The position numbers and the translations under genes were made by a program. Positions 11,911 through 22,350 of a stretch of 64,000 bases of DNA are shown here, in pieces; the stretch's first letter is position 1; each line of letters starts with the position of its first letter. Below the pieces are notes generated by a model that worked only from the letters and a program-made list of their open reading frames with translations, made no database searches and was not told where the DNA came from. The stretch covers positions 8,019,501-8,083,500 of the forward strand of contig JAIUCV010000011.1 in assembly GCA_026724425.1 (NCBI GenBank), in the 5' to 3' direction. The stretch comes from Erythrophleum ivorense. Its lineage: Eukaryota; Streptophyta; Magnoliopsida; Fabales; Fabaceae.

Positions 11911-13989
11911 CTACCTCCCTTCTTCTAGGAAGATCTCTGAATCCGGGATGGCATATGAGCTACTTTTAGACGTTTTGGAATAAGAACTGAACATCATCTC
12001 GTCAAATGTCGGGTATCTTCTGTTAGGAGAAGCAAGAGCAGTTTCAGACCACATTGCTGCTGATTTTATTTTCTCAAGCAAAGTCCCTCCCACACTGTTC
12101 TGTTCTGTCTCATTGCCTTCAAATTCCCCCTCCAGCATACTAACCACTTGCCTCATTGTAGGTCTAATGTTGGGGTCAGAATTTGCACAAAGCAAACCCA
12201 AACGAAGCATTCTCTCCACTTCCTCAGTAACAAATCCTCCTCCTTTGGCCTTCAACCTCTCATCAAGAGCACAATACAACTCACCAATCTCCATTAGGGA
12301 CATTAGCCACTGAATCAACCCTGGCTTACCTTCTTCAATGGGTCTTCTCCCACAAACCACTTCTAAAACCAATATTCCAAAACCAAAAACATCAGATTCA
12401 GTTGATGCCCTTCCGGACTTGACCACTTCTGGGGCTATGTACCCTACAGTCCCAATCACTCTTGTCGTGCTTGCTATTTGCCCATGATGATCATGCATGC
12501 GAGCCAATCCGAAATCTCCCAACCTTGCATTCATGTCTTTGTCAAGAAGCACATTGCTGGATTTGATGTCTCTATGCAAAATCTTAACTTCCCAACCCTC
12601 ATGCAGGTATAGAATCCCAGTGGCTACATTCTTTAGAACTCGAATCCTCTCTTCCCAAGTTAGCATCTTTCTTTCTTCTTCACTTCCAAAAATCCATTTG
12701 TCTAAACTTCCATTCTCCATGTAGTCATAGACTAACATTAAACTTCCCTTTTCTCTTTTGCACCAACCTCTGAAGTTAACCAGGTTTCTATGTTTCATTC
12801 TGCCTAAGCTTGAAATTTCAGCCAAGAACTCCCTTATTCCTGATTCTGTTTCATGAGAGATTCTCTTGACTGCAACTTGTGCTCCCTGTAAAACCCCTTT
12901 ATATACTTTTCCATTCCCTCCAATTCCTATCACTTTCTCTTCTGTAAACCCACTTGTTGCTGCAATAATCTCTTGGTAACTAATCCTATGGGGCCAATAC
13001 TCCAACTCCCATTCTTCTAAATCTTCCTCTGATTTGCCTATCCCACTCCATAAAATGAAGCACACCAGAGACACACAGCCTATGATTATTACGCAGACAA
13101 CAACGAACCCTATAACAGGAGCTCTGGATCCAGAAAAAAACCCTTTCTGATGCACAAATGAAGGCAAATTGGTTGCGATCAAAGCATCACCTATTGAAAA
13201 ATTTGAATTACTGTAACTCCAAGCCATGATTCTAGTAGTGTCCATCAATAGCCCTGTTGATGCACAAAACCCAACATACATTTCATCCAGAAGAACATCA
13301 GAAAGATTAACATTCACACTAATCAAAGGTTTTTTGGGTCTTTTTCTTCCTGCTTGAGCCATACTGACATTAAGCTGTGAATCTATAAACTCGATCCAGA
13401 CCTGGTAGTTTACTCCATTGTCTAACTTCAACTGCTTAAATTCCTTATCATCTTTTCCACCCCAAAAACCAGCATCATGTGAAGTTAAGGAAGTCAGGGA
13501 GTTTATGTCTATACCAACATGATTGTCGTTTATGTCGTTGAATTCTACATTTTTTCTGACATCAAACTCAACGCCGAAAACATGGTCATCAGGATTACCT
13601 TGATTGGTGAAATTCAAAAGGCCAATGTACTGAGATGAGGTTGTGCCGTTTAAGCCCCTAGAAGGTGAGAATATAAAAGCAAAGCCATGACCAGTGAGAA
13701 AATGCTTAATGGGGGCAATAGAGAAAATGAAGGAAGTTGCAAAGGGAAGAAGGGTAGAAGAGTTAGCTTCTTTAGTGGGTATTTTGGAAGGGTAAAAAGC
13801 TCGGCTTATGGAGAAGTAACTCCGATTGGTGAGAACCAGAATGGATGACTGAATAGTAGAATTTCCACACAGAAAGATATTAGAAGACTTGAAGTTTGTG
13901 TTATAGACAAATTCAGTTGCAGACACTGAGCTCAGTGTAGTTGTCGAGTGAAGAAGGATGATAAGGTAATGGAGAGCAAGTGAGTTCAT
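11911..13989 (-). CDS. L-type lectin receptor kinase, clade VII-like (copy 1)
   Basis: A plasma-membrane receptor kinase of 692 residues in one exon, as is usual for the family. I chose the ATG at 13989 because it gives a proper signal peptide (about 1-23, ending VSA); the frame stays open to an ATG at 14058, but that adds a hydrophilic 23-residue leader. A legume-lectin ectodomain (about 25-275) has the metal-site motifs VEFD (Asp143) and NDINDNHVGID (151-161). A membrane span (about 291-314) follows. The kinase (about 352-622) has the glycine loop GIGGNGKV, Lys375, HRD Asp474 and DFG Asp492, so it is expected to be active as an RD kinase. The juxtamembrane YWPHRISYQE and C-terminal EGR suggest clade VII (like At4g04960). 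The ligand is unknown; many lectin receptor kinases act in defence or pollen. It is the first of three same-strand paralogues. Confidence 0.95.
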   Translation of the reverse strand: MNSLALHYLIILLHSTTTLSSVSATEFVYNTNFKSSNIFLCGNSTIQSSILVLTNRSYFSISRAFYPSKIPTKEANSSTLLPFATSFIFSIAPIKHFLTGHGFAFIFSPSRGLNGTTSSQYIGLLNFTNQGNPDDHVFGVEFDVRKNVEFNDINDNHVGIDINSLTSLTSHDAGFWGGKDDKEFKQLKLDNGVNYQVWIEFIDSQLNVSMAQAGRKRPKKPLISVNVNLSDVLLDEMYVGFCASTGLLMDTTRIMAWSYSNSNFSIGDALIATNLPSFVHQKGFFSGSRAPVIGFVVVCVIIIGCVSLVCFILWSGIGKSEEDLEEWELEYWPHRISYQEIIAATSGFTEEKVIGIGGNGKVYKGVLQGAQVAVKRISHETESGIREFLAEISSLGRMKHRNLVNFRGWCKREKGSLMLVYDYMENGSLDKWIFGSEEERKMLTWEERIRVLKNVATGILYLHEGWEVKILHRDIKSSNVLLDKDMNARLGDFGLARMHDHHGQIASTTRVIGTVGYIAPEVVKSGRASTESDVFGFGILVLEVVCGRRPIEEGKPGLIQWLMSLMEIGELYCALDERLKAKGGGFVTEEVERMLRLGLLCANSDPNIRPTMRQVVSMLEGEFEGNETEQNSVGGTLLEKIKSAAMWSETALASPNRRYPTFDEMMFSSYSKTSKSSSYAIPDSEIFLEEGR

Positions 13990-16867
13990 TTTGAAATGCT
14001 TTTCCAAGCAAGGAAGAACTTCTAGAGAAGGAAAGGTAGATGCTGAGTCAGTGAACATTCAGGTCAATTTGAATGGAGGCTTTTGGATTTGTTTCATGAG
14101 ACTACAACACTACAACCTCTGCACTGAAAACTCTTGGAGATTGGGATGATTTTCAGGAGTGGTTGGAAACTTTTAAAGCTTTCTGTGCGGTTTTCAACCT
14201 GGTTGGGCACGTATTTATTCAGATTAGTTGGCCTCCTGGTCCAGAAGGAAAAAAAAAAAACAATTGTTGGCCACGTATTTAATTACCTAAACACCTAAGG
14301 ATGGTAGTTATGTGGTGGGCATTCATGCTGCACGGTTTCGGGTAGATTGATAGTGCCCTTTGGTATATTGCGCGAAAACCATTTTCAGAAAAAACTAAAC
14401 GGACTAAATTAATTATGAATAGACAAGTAAGGCTGCTTTTGAAATTATTATAGATTTTTATTTATTTTAAAAATATTTCTTTCAAATAGAGTTTGAAAAA
14501 AGCACAGTAAGAAAAAAAAGCAACTTGTTTTTGGTAAAATTATTTGATAAGTCTTTTTATTAATATTATTTTGTTTAAAAATATTTTTTAAAATGATTAT
14601 TTATTGTCAAATTATTAAAAAGAGCATTAAAGATTTGACTTTGCAATTAATATTTTTTGTATGGATATTAAATATTTATTTTGGTTAATTTTAACTACAT
14701 TTCTAATTTTTTTATTTAATTAAAATATAGAAAATAAAATCATAAGAAATATATAAAAAATATTAATCAAAATAAATACATATAATATATAAAATTATAA
14801 ATATATTAAAATATATCAAAATAAGTATATAAGGATAATAGAAGAATCGAAAATGAATGAGAATATAAGAAAAAAAAATGGTAAAGGATAATATAATAAT
14901 TAATTATTTTGAATAAAGGCATTTGTCTTTTAAAAAAATTCCACTTCAAATGAGATGCAACAAATTCCTACTTTCTTGTTATAGCAAAAAAATTATTTCT
15001 ACTGCTAGTTAAAAGCAGGTCTGAAAAGTCACCAAATACTACAAAAATTTAAAATAAACACCATTTTAAAAGATAAATTATTTATTTTACAAAATAAGTA
15101 ATGCTAAACACCGCATATTTTTTTTTTCAGTAAATCCACTTTTGAGATGCTTGTACATCAGGTTATAATTCATTTCCTATCATTTTCTAGGGTCCAACAT
15201 CATGTTGCAAATAATAATTTCTACTCCATCAAACAGTATTTTAGGCAAATATTGTAAAACTTGTAATTTTTTGCTTGATTTAGGTATATTTAGTTGTATT
15301 CTATGCGAACTTAATTATTCGATGTCAAAAGTGCTTATTAAAAAATTTCATTTATTTGAATTAGCTTATGAAATTAGTTTTTTTTTTTTCCGAATAAGCT
15401 TACATCGTTTGGCTTAGCTTAGATTAATGGTTACTGTAATGGAGAAGAGCTAAAACAGCTTAAACAATGAGCTGCTCAATATAAAATTTAAAAGATTTTC
15501 CTTAAAAAAAGAAATTAAATAATTTTTAATTTGTTCAAAATGGTTAAATGAAAAAAACAACAAGTTGAATATTTTATATTCACAAATTAAATATATATAA
15601 TGCATTCGAAAGGGGATATAGAAAAAAATAAATATAAAAAAACCTTATATACGTTATTATTTTGTTGCATTACTTTCTTTTTAGATATATGAATACATAA
15701 GTGGAAAGATTTATTTTATTAAAAAAAAATCACGCATCATATAAAAGCCTACTTTAGCAGCTGCGGCATAAACATGACCCTCGTGGCCTGGCATATAAAA
15801 GTCGGGGACCGCGAGTAAACAGTCAACAGAAGCAAGCGGGAAAAAACAGTTTGGTCAATTCGACAACATTAAAATTTCAACAACCGATTACCATGATCTG
15901 CGACTCGTTAAATTTTACTCGTGATTGAATAAGTAAGTGATTTTTCTATTGGGTATTATTATTATAGTTAGTTGATGTCACAATCTGACTCGACTTGCAT
16001 GCTCTTAAATTGCCAAACTCTAGCTCAATGGAAGACTGGTCATTCATGCCAAAAAAAAAAAAAAACGGCCTACTAAGATTAGATTTGATTCGTAAAAATT
16101 GTGAATAAAAGAATATAAAGAAGATGAATGTTGTGTTGTAAATAGATTTTCTGTTGCGCATAATCACAAGATATTAAAAAAAAACAGAAAAGAAGTAAGA
16201 GCCTCCTCGTTTGGAAAGCAAGATTGCTCCTTCAAGAGGAGAAAATCCAAATCCATTGTGTTTAGAAAAATGTACAAATTCATACTTTTAAGACAATATT
16301 TGTTTCTAAATATATATTTAATTGTTTTTTAATCTGTAATTTAAAACTTTAGACTTTTCTCTCAAATAACAATTTCACTTATAGTGTAAGTTATAATTTA
16401 TATAGACTTTAAAGTTTTCAAAATTTATCCAATGTAAGATTTAAAAACACTCCTTTACACAAAGAGTTTAGTTGGGCAAATTAGTTATTGCCATATAGCA
16501 TGATATTGTGGTTACAAAGAGAAGGAGGATGAAGAGGCGGAGGAGAGTAAGTAAAGACATTAGCAAGTGCTTGAGAATGGAAGAGAAACCTTCCCAAATT
16601 AGCCGCAGCTTTTGCTCTTCTTCACTTGTTTAGCCTTCCTAACATTATTAAGAGGGAAAAGTGAACAGTTGGATCAAAGTGATATTCCATGCAGAAGAAA
16701 AACAAAATTGCAAAATTTTTTACCCATTTATAGTAAAATTTACCTATCAAAATCTAAAATATAATAACTTTATAGCCAAGGACCTAGTTCCCAAATTTCA
16801 CATGAAGAGTGAAAAGATGCTCCCAAGAAAGAGAGCTCTGAACCTTATTAGCATCAGCAAAAAGTTC
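13990..16867. other. Intergenic region between receptor kinase copies 1 and 2
   Basis: The first few hundred bases should hold the promoter of copy 1 (minus strand), including a TTGACC W-box core at 14062-14067 read on the minus strand. The rest is AT-rich. About 14425-15040 looks like a MITE whose interior resembles 20340-20840. No coding sequence was recognised. Confidence 0.5.
14425..15040. repeat. AT-rich MITE-like element, family A copy 1
   Basis: The left edge (GGCTGCTTTTGAAATTATT) and the reverse-complemented right edge (GACCTGCTTTTAACTAGCAG) are similar. The core (about 14460-14640) resembles 20401-20600, so the same element family seems to be present twice around the receptor kinase genes. 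No terminal duplication was seen and the boundaries are approximate. Confidence 0.35.
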
Positions 16868-18910
16868 TCACCTTCCTTCTGAAACACAGTTTGACTCTGA
16901 ATCTAGAAGAGGATAAGAGCCACTCAGAGATGTTGTGGTGAAAAACTTGAACTGCAAAATCTCCTCAAAAGTTGGATAATTTGCATTAGCAGAACTAGTA
17001 TCACTCTTAGACCACATTGCTGCTGATTTTATCTTCTCAAGCAAACTCACATCACACTCACTACTTTTAATCCCCTCCAACACTTTCACTACCTGCCTCA
17101 TTGTTGGCCTATCACTTGGATCTGAACTAGCACACAACAATCCCAAATGAAGCACTCTCTCAACTTCCTCAATGGTGTATCCGCCTTGAGCCTGCAAACG
17201 CTCATCTATAGCACAACACAGTTTTCCACTCTCCATTAGGCTCAAAATAAAGTCTGTTAGTGCTGGCTTATCAGCTACAACAGGTCTTCTCCCACAAACC
17301 ACTTCCAAAACCAAAATCCCAAAACTATAAACATCAGTTGCAGTTGAGGCTCGACCGATTCGAACTAGTTCTGGAGCCATGTACCCTAAAGTCCCCACTA
17401 CTCTTGTTGCATCAGCTAAGTTTTCTTGGTGGTGCAATCTTGCAAGGCCAAAATCTCCCAATCTGGCATTCATGTCCTTGTCAAGAAGTATATTTTCTGC
17501 TTTGATGTCTCTGTGTAAGACAGCAACTTCCCAATCCTCATGTAGGTATGAGATCCCAGAAGCTACGTTTTGTAGAACTCTGATCCTTTCTTCCCAAGTT
17601 AAAAGCTTGCTCTCATCATCACAGTCAAAAATCCCTTTGTCCAAGCTCCCATTTGGCATATAGTCATAAACTAGTATTAAGTTTCCTCTTGTTTTCTTAC
17701 ACCATCCTCTGAAACCCACTAGGTTTTTGTGTTTCATTCGGCCTAGGCTTGAGATTTCAGCCAGAAATTCTCTCATCCCATGCTGTGTGTCATGAGGGAT
17801 TCTCTTCACTGCAACTTCTGCTCCTTGTAAAACCCCTTTATATACTTTCCCACTTGTTCCCATCCCAATCACATTCTCTTCAGAGAATCCTCTTGTTGCT
17901 TCATTAATCTCTTGGTAGCTGATTCTGTGAGGCCAATACTGCGATTCCCAATCTTCAATTTTCTCTTCCCCTTCCTTTCTGGCTTTGAATCGAGTTAAAA
18001 ACACCAAAGTACAGCAGCCAATGGCAAGTAGAGCACCGAAAGTCACACTTAGAATGAACCTTTTTGATCTGAATATCAGTACCTTGGGATTATTCACATA
18101 AGAGGGTAGATTTTGAGTAATCAAAGCATCACCAATAGAGAAGTTTGAAGTACTAAAACTCCAAGCCAGAATTCTGCAGATGTCCACCATTTTCCCTGTA
18201 GCGCCAGAAAACCCAACATACATTTCATCTAACAGAACCCCAGAAAGGTTAATATGCCTACTAATCAGTGGCTTTTCAGGCTTTCTTCTTCCTGCTATGG
18301 CCATAGTAACGTTAAGCTGTGAGTTCAAAAACTCTATCCAAACTTGATAGTTCTGACCATTATCCAAATCTAGCTTCTCAAAATTTTCACCATTTTTTCC
18401 TCGAGCCCAGAACCCAGCAGTTTGTGAATCCCAGGAAGAAAGTGAGTTCAAGTCAATACCCACATGATTATCATTAATATCATTGAACTCTTCGTTTCTG
18501 AAATCATCAAACTCAATCCCAAAGATATGGTCGGAGGAGTTACCTTCATTGGAGCGATTGAAGAGGCCCAAGTAATTTGCAGAGGTTGCCCCAGTCATGA
18601 CCATTGTAGGTGAGAATATGAAGGCAAAGCCATGAGCAGTTAGAAGGTCCTCAAAAGGGGAGATGGAGAAGAGGAAGGAGGTAGCAAAGTCGGAAGATTT
18701 GATGGGTATTTTGTGAGGGTAAAAGGCACGGCCTATGGAGAAGAAAGTCTGGTTTGTGAGAGTGAGAACGGAGTTTTGGATTGTGGAATTCCCAGAGAGG
18801 AAGATGTTGGTGGAGTTGAAGTCTCTGTTATACACAAATTCAGTAGCTTTTGCTGATTCAGAAATTATAAAAGCTGCGTTTAAGAAGAATAAGAAGCTAA
18901 GAAAAGACAT
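16868..18910 (-). CDS. L-type lectin receptor kinase, clade VII-like (copy 2)
   Basis: A single-exon receptor kinase of 680 residues. A signal peptide (about 1-22) is followed directly by the lectin domain opening TEFVYNRDF. Lectin metal-site motifs are IEFDD (Asp135) and NDINDNHVGID (143-153). The membrane span is about 284-306. The kinase domain has the loop GMGTSGKV, Lys369, HRD Asp469 and DFG Asp486; nothing essential is missing. Two local differences from copies 1 and 3 are GTSG in place of GGNG in the glycine loop and AEN in place of the xSN after HRDIK. The tail again ends EGR. Copy 2 shares the same order, juxtamembrane WPHRISYQE and C-terminal LLEKIKSAAMWS block with copy 1, consistent with tandem duplication. 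The start at 18910 is the only ATG giving a signal peptide. Ligand and process are unknown. Confidence 0.95.
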   Translation of the reverse strand: MSFLSFLFFLNAAFIISESAKATEFVYNRDFNSTNIFLSGNSTIQNSVLTLTNQTFFSIGRAFYPHKIPIKSSDFATSFLFSISPFEDLLTAHGFAFIFSPTMVMTGATSANYLGLFNRSNEGNSSDHIFGIEFDDFRNEEFNDINDNHVGIDLNSLSSWDSQTAGFWARGKNGENFEKLDLDNGQNYQVWIEFLNSQLNVTMAIAGRRKPEKPLISRHINLSGVLLDEMYVGFSGATGKMVDICRILAWSFSTSNFSIGDALITQNLPSYVNNPKVLIFRSKRFILSVTFGALLAIGCCTLVFLTRFKARKEGEEKIEDWESQYWPHRISYQEINEATRGFSEENVIGMGTSGKVYKGVLQGAEVAVKRIPHDTQHGMREFLAEISSLGRMKHKNLVGFRGWCKKTRGNLILVYDYMPNGSLDKGIFDCDDESKLLTWEERIRVLQNVASGISYLHEDWEVAVLHRDIKAENILLDKDMNARLGDFGLARLHHQENLADATRVVGTLGYMAPELVRIGRASTATDVYSFGILVLEVVCGRRPVVADKPALTDFILSLMESGKLCCAIDERLQAQGGYTIEEVERVLHLGLLCASSDPSDRPTMRQVVKVLEGIKSSECDVSLLEKIKSAAMWSKSDTSSANANYPTFEEILQFKFFTTTSLSGSYPLLDSESNCVSEGR

Positions 18911-19303
18911 TAGAAATAGAAAGAGAGCTTCTTAGTTTCTTTCTTTCTTTTGCTATTATTTTGCCGAAGCTTGGGAGATGTGCCAGCACTTAAACGACCA
19001 TATTATGTTGGAAAGGTCCTTGCTTTCTTGTTTCTTCATCAATTTCTCACCCGAAAGCAAGCACTGGGAGTCTTGTAGTCGGTGGCGAGCAAAAAAGCTG
19101 AAGTGTGAGGGGTAGAAAAATAGTATAAGAGTAATTTAAAAGAAACGATAAAGATCGAATATTTTCTTCCGACAAAGATCCACAGCAAGGACTTGGATCC
19201 CCTGATGTTGTCCTCCCTCGTGTTCTTTTATATCTCTCATAAGTTTTATTTTTTATTTTTTATTTTTTTTTATTTTTTTGGAGAGAGAATAACTTCTTTT
19301 AAG

Positions 19304-19610
19304 ACACGTTTGGTACGTAGAATGAATTTTGATAGGAATAGAAAAGGGAAAGAGAATAGGAATGGAAAAGAATCTTTATATTTATTTTTTTATTTCTAAA
19401 ATTAAAAAAAAATATTTAGCCTTCTAAAAATATTATCCTCCACCTAGGTAAAGCTCATTCCATCAATTTATTGAAGGAAAACTCATTCCATCATTTAAAG
19501 AAAAATTTCATTCCATTGGAAAGGGAAGTCAGCGTACCAAACACAGGAGACCAGGGAATCCATATTCCTTTCCATTCCTTTTCCTCATATAGTCCTCGTA
19601 CCAAACATAC
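19304..19610. mobile_element. MITE with GTTTGGTACG-type ends
   Basis: The left end reads CGTTTGGTACGTAGAATGAA. The reverse complement of the right end reads ATGTTTGGTACGAGGACTAT. The interior repeats short CATTCC/GGAATGG phrases, typical of widespread non-autonomous hAT-like MITEs in dicots. It is non-coding. The target-site duplication is unresolved. Confidence 0.6.
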
Positions 19611-20339
19611 TTTTATTAAAAGAACATGAATAACTGAGCAAATCCATTTCCCCAGAGCAGCCGACCCCTGAAGCCAGATGAACTACTGCAAATTTACAAG
19701 GTTTATCAAAGTTTTTTTTTTTTCCACCGGAGAATACGAGGTTTGGGGTCATATGCCTTTTGCTTTGACTAAATTCACAATCTGTTTTTAAAATAATTAA
19801 ACTTATTTAATTTTAGTCTTAAGAAATAAATTAAGTGCATAATTTAAGTTTCGTCTGCTCAATGTTCAATAAGTTTAACAGATTAAAATTATATAAGTTT
19901 AAAAATCAAAATTATTAATTTAGTCATTTCCATTCAATTGACTTAATTGTCAATGAGTTTATACCAATTTTACTTTTTAAAATTAACGATAATTTAATGC
20001 TAAAGGTTTAATGCTTTTTTTAAAAAACCTTTTTCATTTTCTATTTCATTCATGCATAAGTAATACTGTTCTTACCAATTAGACTATTTTCTCCGGTGGA
20101 TTGTTTTTACGTTGACTTTGATACAGTTTATAACACTGCAATTAATCATCACATAACAAAAAAAAAATTAAGTACAGAAAACTAAATATAATTTTTTTTC
20201 CTAAAATAAGAGAAGCTCTAAAAGGGGTTAAATTGGAATTCAATGAAATTTCTATTAGTCAATTATAATTAGAAGAAAATGGACAAGTAACTGGACAATA
20301 GAATCACGTGGTAGGGCAGGCTATATTAGCAGTCATATT

Positions 20340-20840
20340 TTATTACTCGAATATTACGTAGGTTTTTTATGCAAATTGTTGGCCATCTGTAAATTTTTGT
20401 TTATTTTGGAATTTTTTTAAATAGAGTTTACAAGATAGAATTTTATAAAAAATACTGTAAGAGAGAAATAATTTTTATTTAGCCAAATTAGTTAATAAGT
20501 TATTTTATTACTATTATTGTGATTAAAAAATATTTAAAAATAAATACTTTTTACCATCAAATTGTTAAGAAAAGAAATATATTTAAGATGATAGATAAAA
20601 AAATTAATGATAATTATATTAATTAATGATTTTAAATGGAAGTATAATCATCTTAAAAATAACTTCTTCCTTTGCTATAAAGGAAAAGTTTCAATTTTTT
20701 TTAAATATTTAAATAGAATGTAAGTTATTTGAATAACACTCTATTTTATTTTTTACTCTTTTGTTCAAAAAATTTCTTTTTACTTCCTTTTTGATAGCAG
20801 AGAAACTGCTTCTACTATTATCTAAAGACAGTTTGTTAAA
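20340..20840. repeat. AT-rich MITE-like element, family A copy 2
   Basis: Its core shares phrases and order with 14460-14640 (AAATAGAGTTT, then a TTATTTTATTACTATTATT-like block, then CATCAAATTGTTAA against GTCAAATTATTAA). The boundaries are approximate and no protein is encoded. Confidence 0.35.
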
Positions 20841-20934
20841 AAAAAAAGGTTCAAACGTCTTATTTGATCAAAATAAATATATTTAAAAAAATTCTCCTAA
20901 AAATTTGGCTAAATAAACTATATAAATATATTAA

Positions 20935-21036
20935 ATGCGTATTTAGATTTTTGTTTGAATTTTTTAAAATCACGTTTCAGAAGAAATAAAAATTGAAAAC
21001 TGAACGTGATTTTGTTACTGAGATCCAAACACGTAC
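20935..21036. mobile_element. 102-bp Tourist/PIF-Harbinger-like MITE
   Basis: The two ends form imperfect inverted repeats (ATGCGTATTTAGAT and, reverse-complemented, GTACGTGTTTGGAT). A strong inner inverted match follows (AAAATCACGTTTCAG against CTGAACGTGATTTTG). The element is flanked by TAA on both sides (20932-20934 and 21037-21039), the 3-bp duplication expected for PIF/Harbinger-type elements. Confidence 0.65.
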
Positions 21037-21779
21037 TAAGTGGGTTCGTAAACGCTGTTGTGGGCCCTCTTGCCACGTGAGAGGGGGAACGCAGCAGCCA
21101 CTTAAAAAATATTCATAACAACGCAAAAATAAAATAAAACGTGTGACAAAATAGACTGAATTTGGCGTTCCGTTTTATGCATGATTTTAAAGGTTGGTAA
21201 TAAAGTTTTCAAAGTATGATCCACCAATGAGTTATGAATTGAATGTGTTGAATTATATTAATTTATCTATTTAAATGACTTAAAAAATTTAAACTAACAA
21301 AAAAATTAATAGCATTTATTATAATAATAAATATTTTTCATAATATAAATAATTATTTCAAATAATTAAATCTAAACTTTGAACACTCTAATAACTAATT
21401 CAAACTTTAACAATCAAATAAAATAATTATTTATTTAATTTAAAGTTTATTAAATAATTAAAATAAAATAAATTACAAACTTTTTTAAATTTTTTTCTCA
21501 AAAACATTTGAATTTTGTTTTGAAAGATTAGGTAGTAAAAGTTAAAATATTATTCCAATTCGTTAAATTATTAATACTAGTAAAAAAATAAAAAATAAAT
21601 AGGATCATTCCCCAAGTTAGCTAGGACATTTAGCAAGTTAATAAGTGGGACTAATATGATCACACAATTATACTAGGTGACAAAATATTAGTCCAACCCA
21701 CTGTTTTATTGGATTAAATAGGCCATGAGTTCATCCATAATGGAGAATACTTTCATTCTTACCAATTTGGACGGTTATA

Positions 21780-21925
21780 CAAAATTGAGAATTTCTCAAT
21801 TTGTTGGATTCCTAGATCTTTTAACCAAGTGGCTGACTAGCTTGCGAAACATTTCAACATTGTGTTAGGTGGGAGATTTCTCAAGTTGTTGGTTTTCTTT
21901 GTTAAAGATTTAGTATTGCAGGTCT
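21780..21925 (+). pseudogene. RNase H-like fragment of a retroelement (RVT_3-type)
   Basis: The plus strand reads a frame with CWIPRSFNQVAD, a stop, then LAKHFN. This resembles the conserved C-terminal RNase H motif (N-x-VAD-x-LAK) of plant LINE-type and RVT_3 proteins. The in-frame stop sits where a variable residue is expected, and no upstream domain is recognisable, so it is a dead remnant. The call rests on a short motif. Confidence 0.4.
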
Positions 21926-22035
21926 AAAAAAAAAATGGGCCCATGAGTTCAACCTGTTTTGGATGGCTCTAAATAGCACGATGATGCAAAAAGATCAAGG
22001 AGCCAAAGCAAAATAAAGGAAAAAAGAAATAAAAG

Positions 22036-22350
22036 ACATGTTTGATTCTGTTTTTGTTTTATTATTTTTAAAACAGATTTTTTTATAACAAATTTTAAAA
22101 ATAAAAAAAATAAAAAAATTTGTTTGAATCATTATTTTAAAAAATAACTATTTTTTATTTTACAGAATAAAAATTACAAAACATCTATAATATGTTTTAT
22201 TTTTTTTTTTTTGCTTTCAAAAACAAAATTTTATTTTTTTTTGTTTTACAAAACACTTCATTAAAAATACATTATCAAATAAGTTTTATTTTTTATTTTT
22301 TTGTTCTTAAAAATAAAAAATTACTCTAAAAACAGTTTACCAAACAAGGC
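22036..22350. mobile_element. AT-rich hAT-like MITE
   Basis: The left edge is CATGTTTGATTCTGTTTTTG. The right edge reverse-complements to CCTTGTTTGGTAAACTGTTT. The core is made of A/T runs with inverted symmetry. Ends and length fit a non-autonomous MITE. Confidence 0.5.

Noticed and set aside
13990..14058. Upstream in-frame ATG adding 23 residues to receptor kinase copy 1
   Set aside because: The extra leader is hydrophilic and would bury the signal peptide. The ATG at 13989 matches how the other two copies begin.
21000..21100. CACGTG near 21074 as a receptor kinase promoter element
   Set aside because: It lies more than 2 kb upstream of copy 2's start, next to a MITE, with nothing linking it to that gene.
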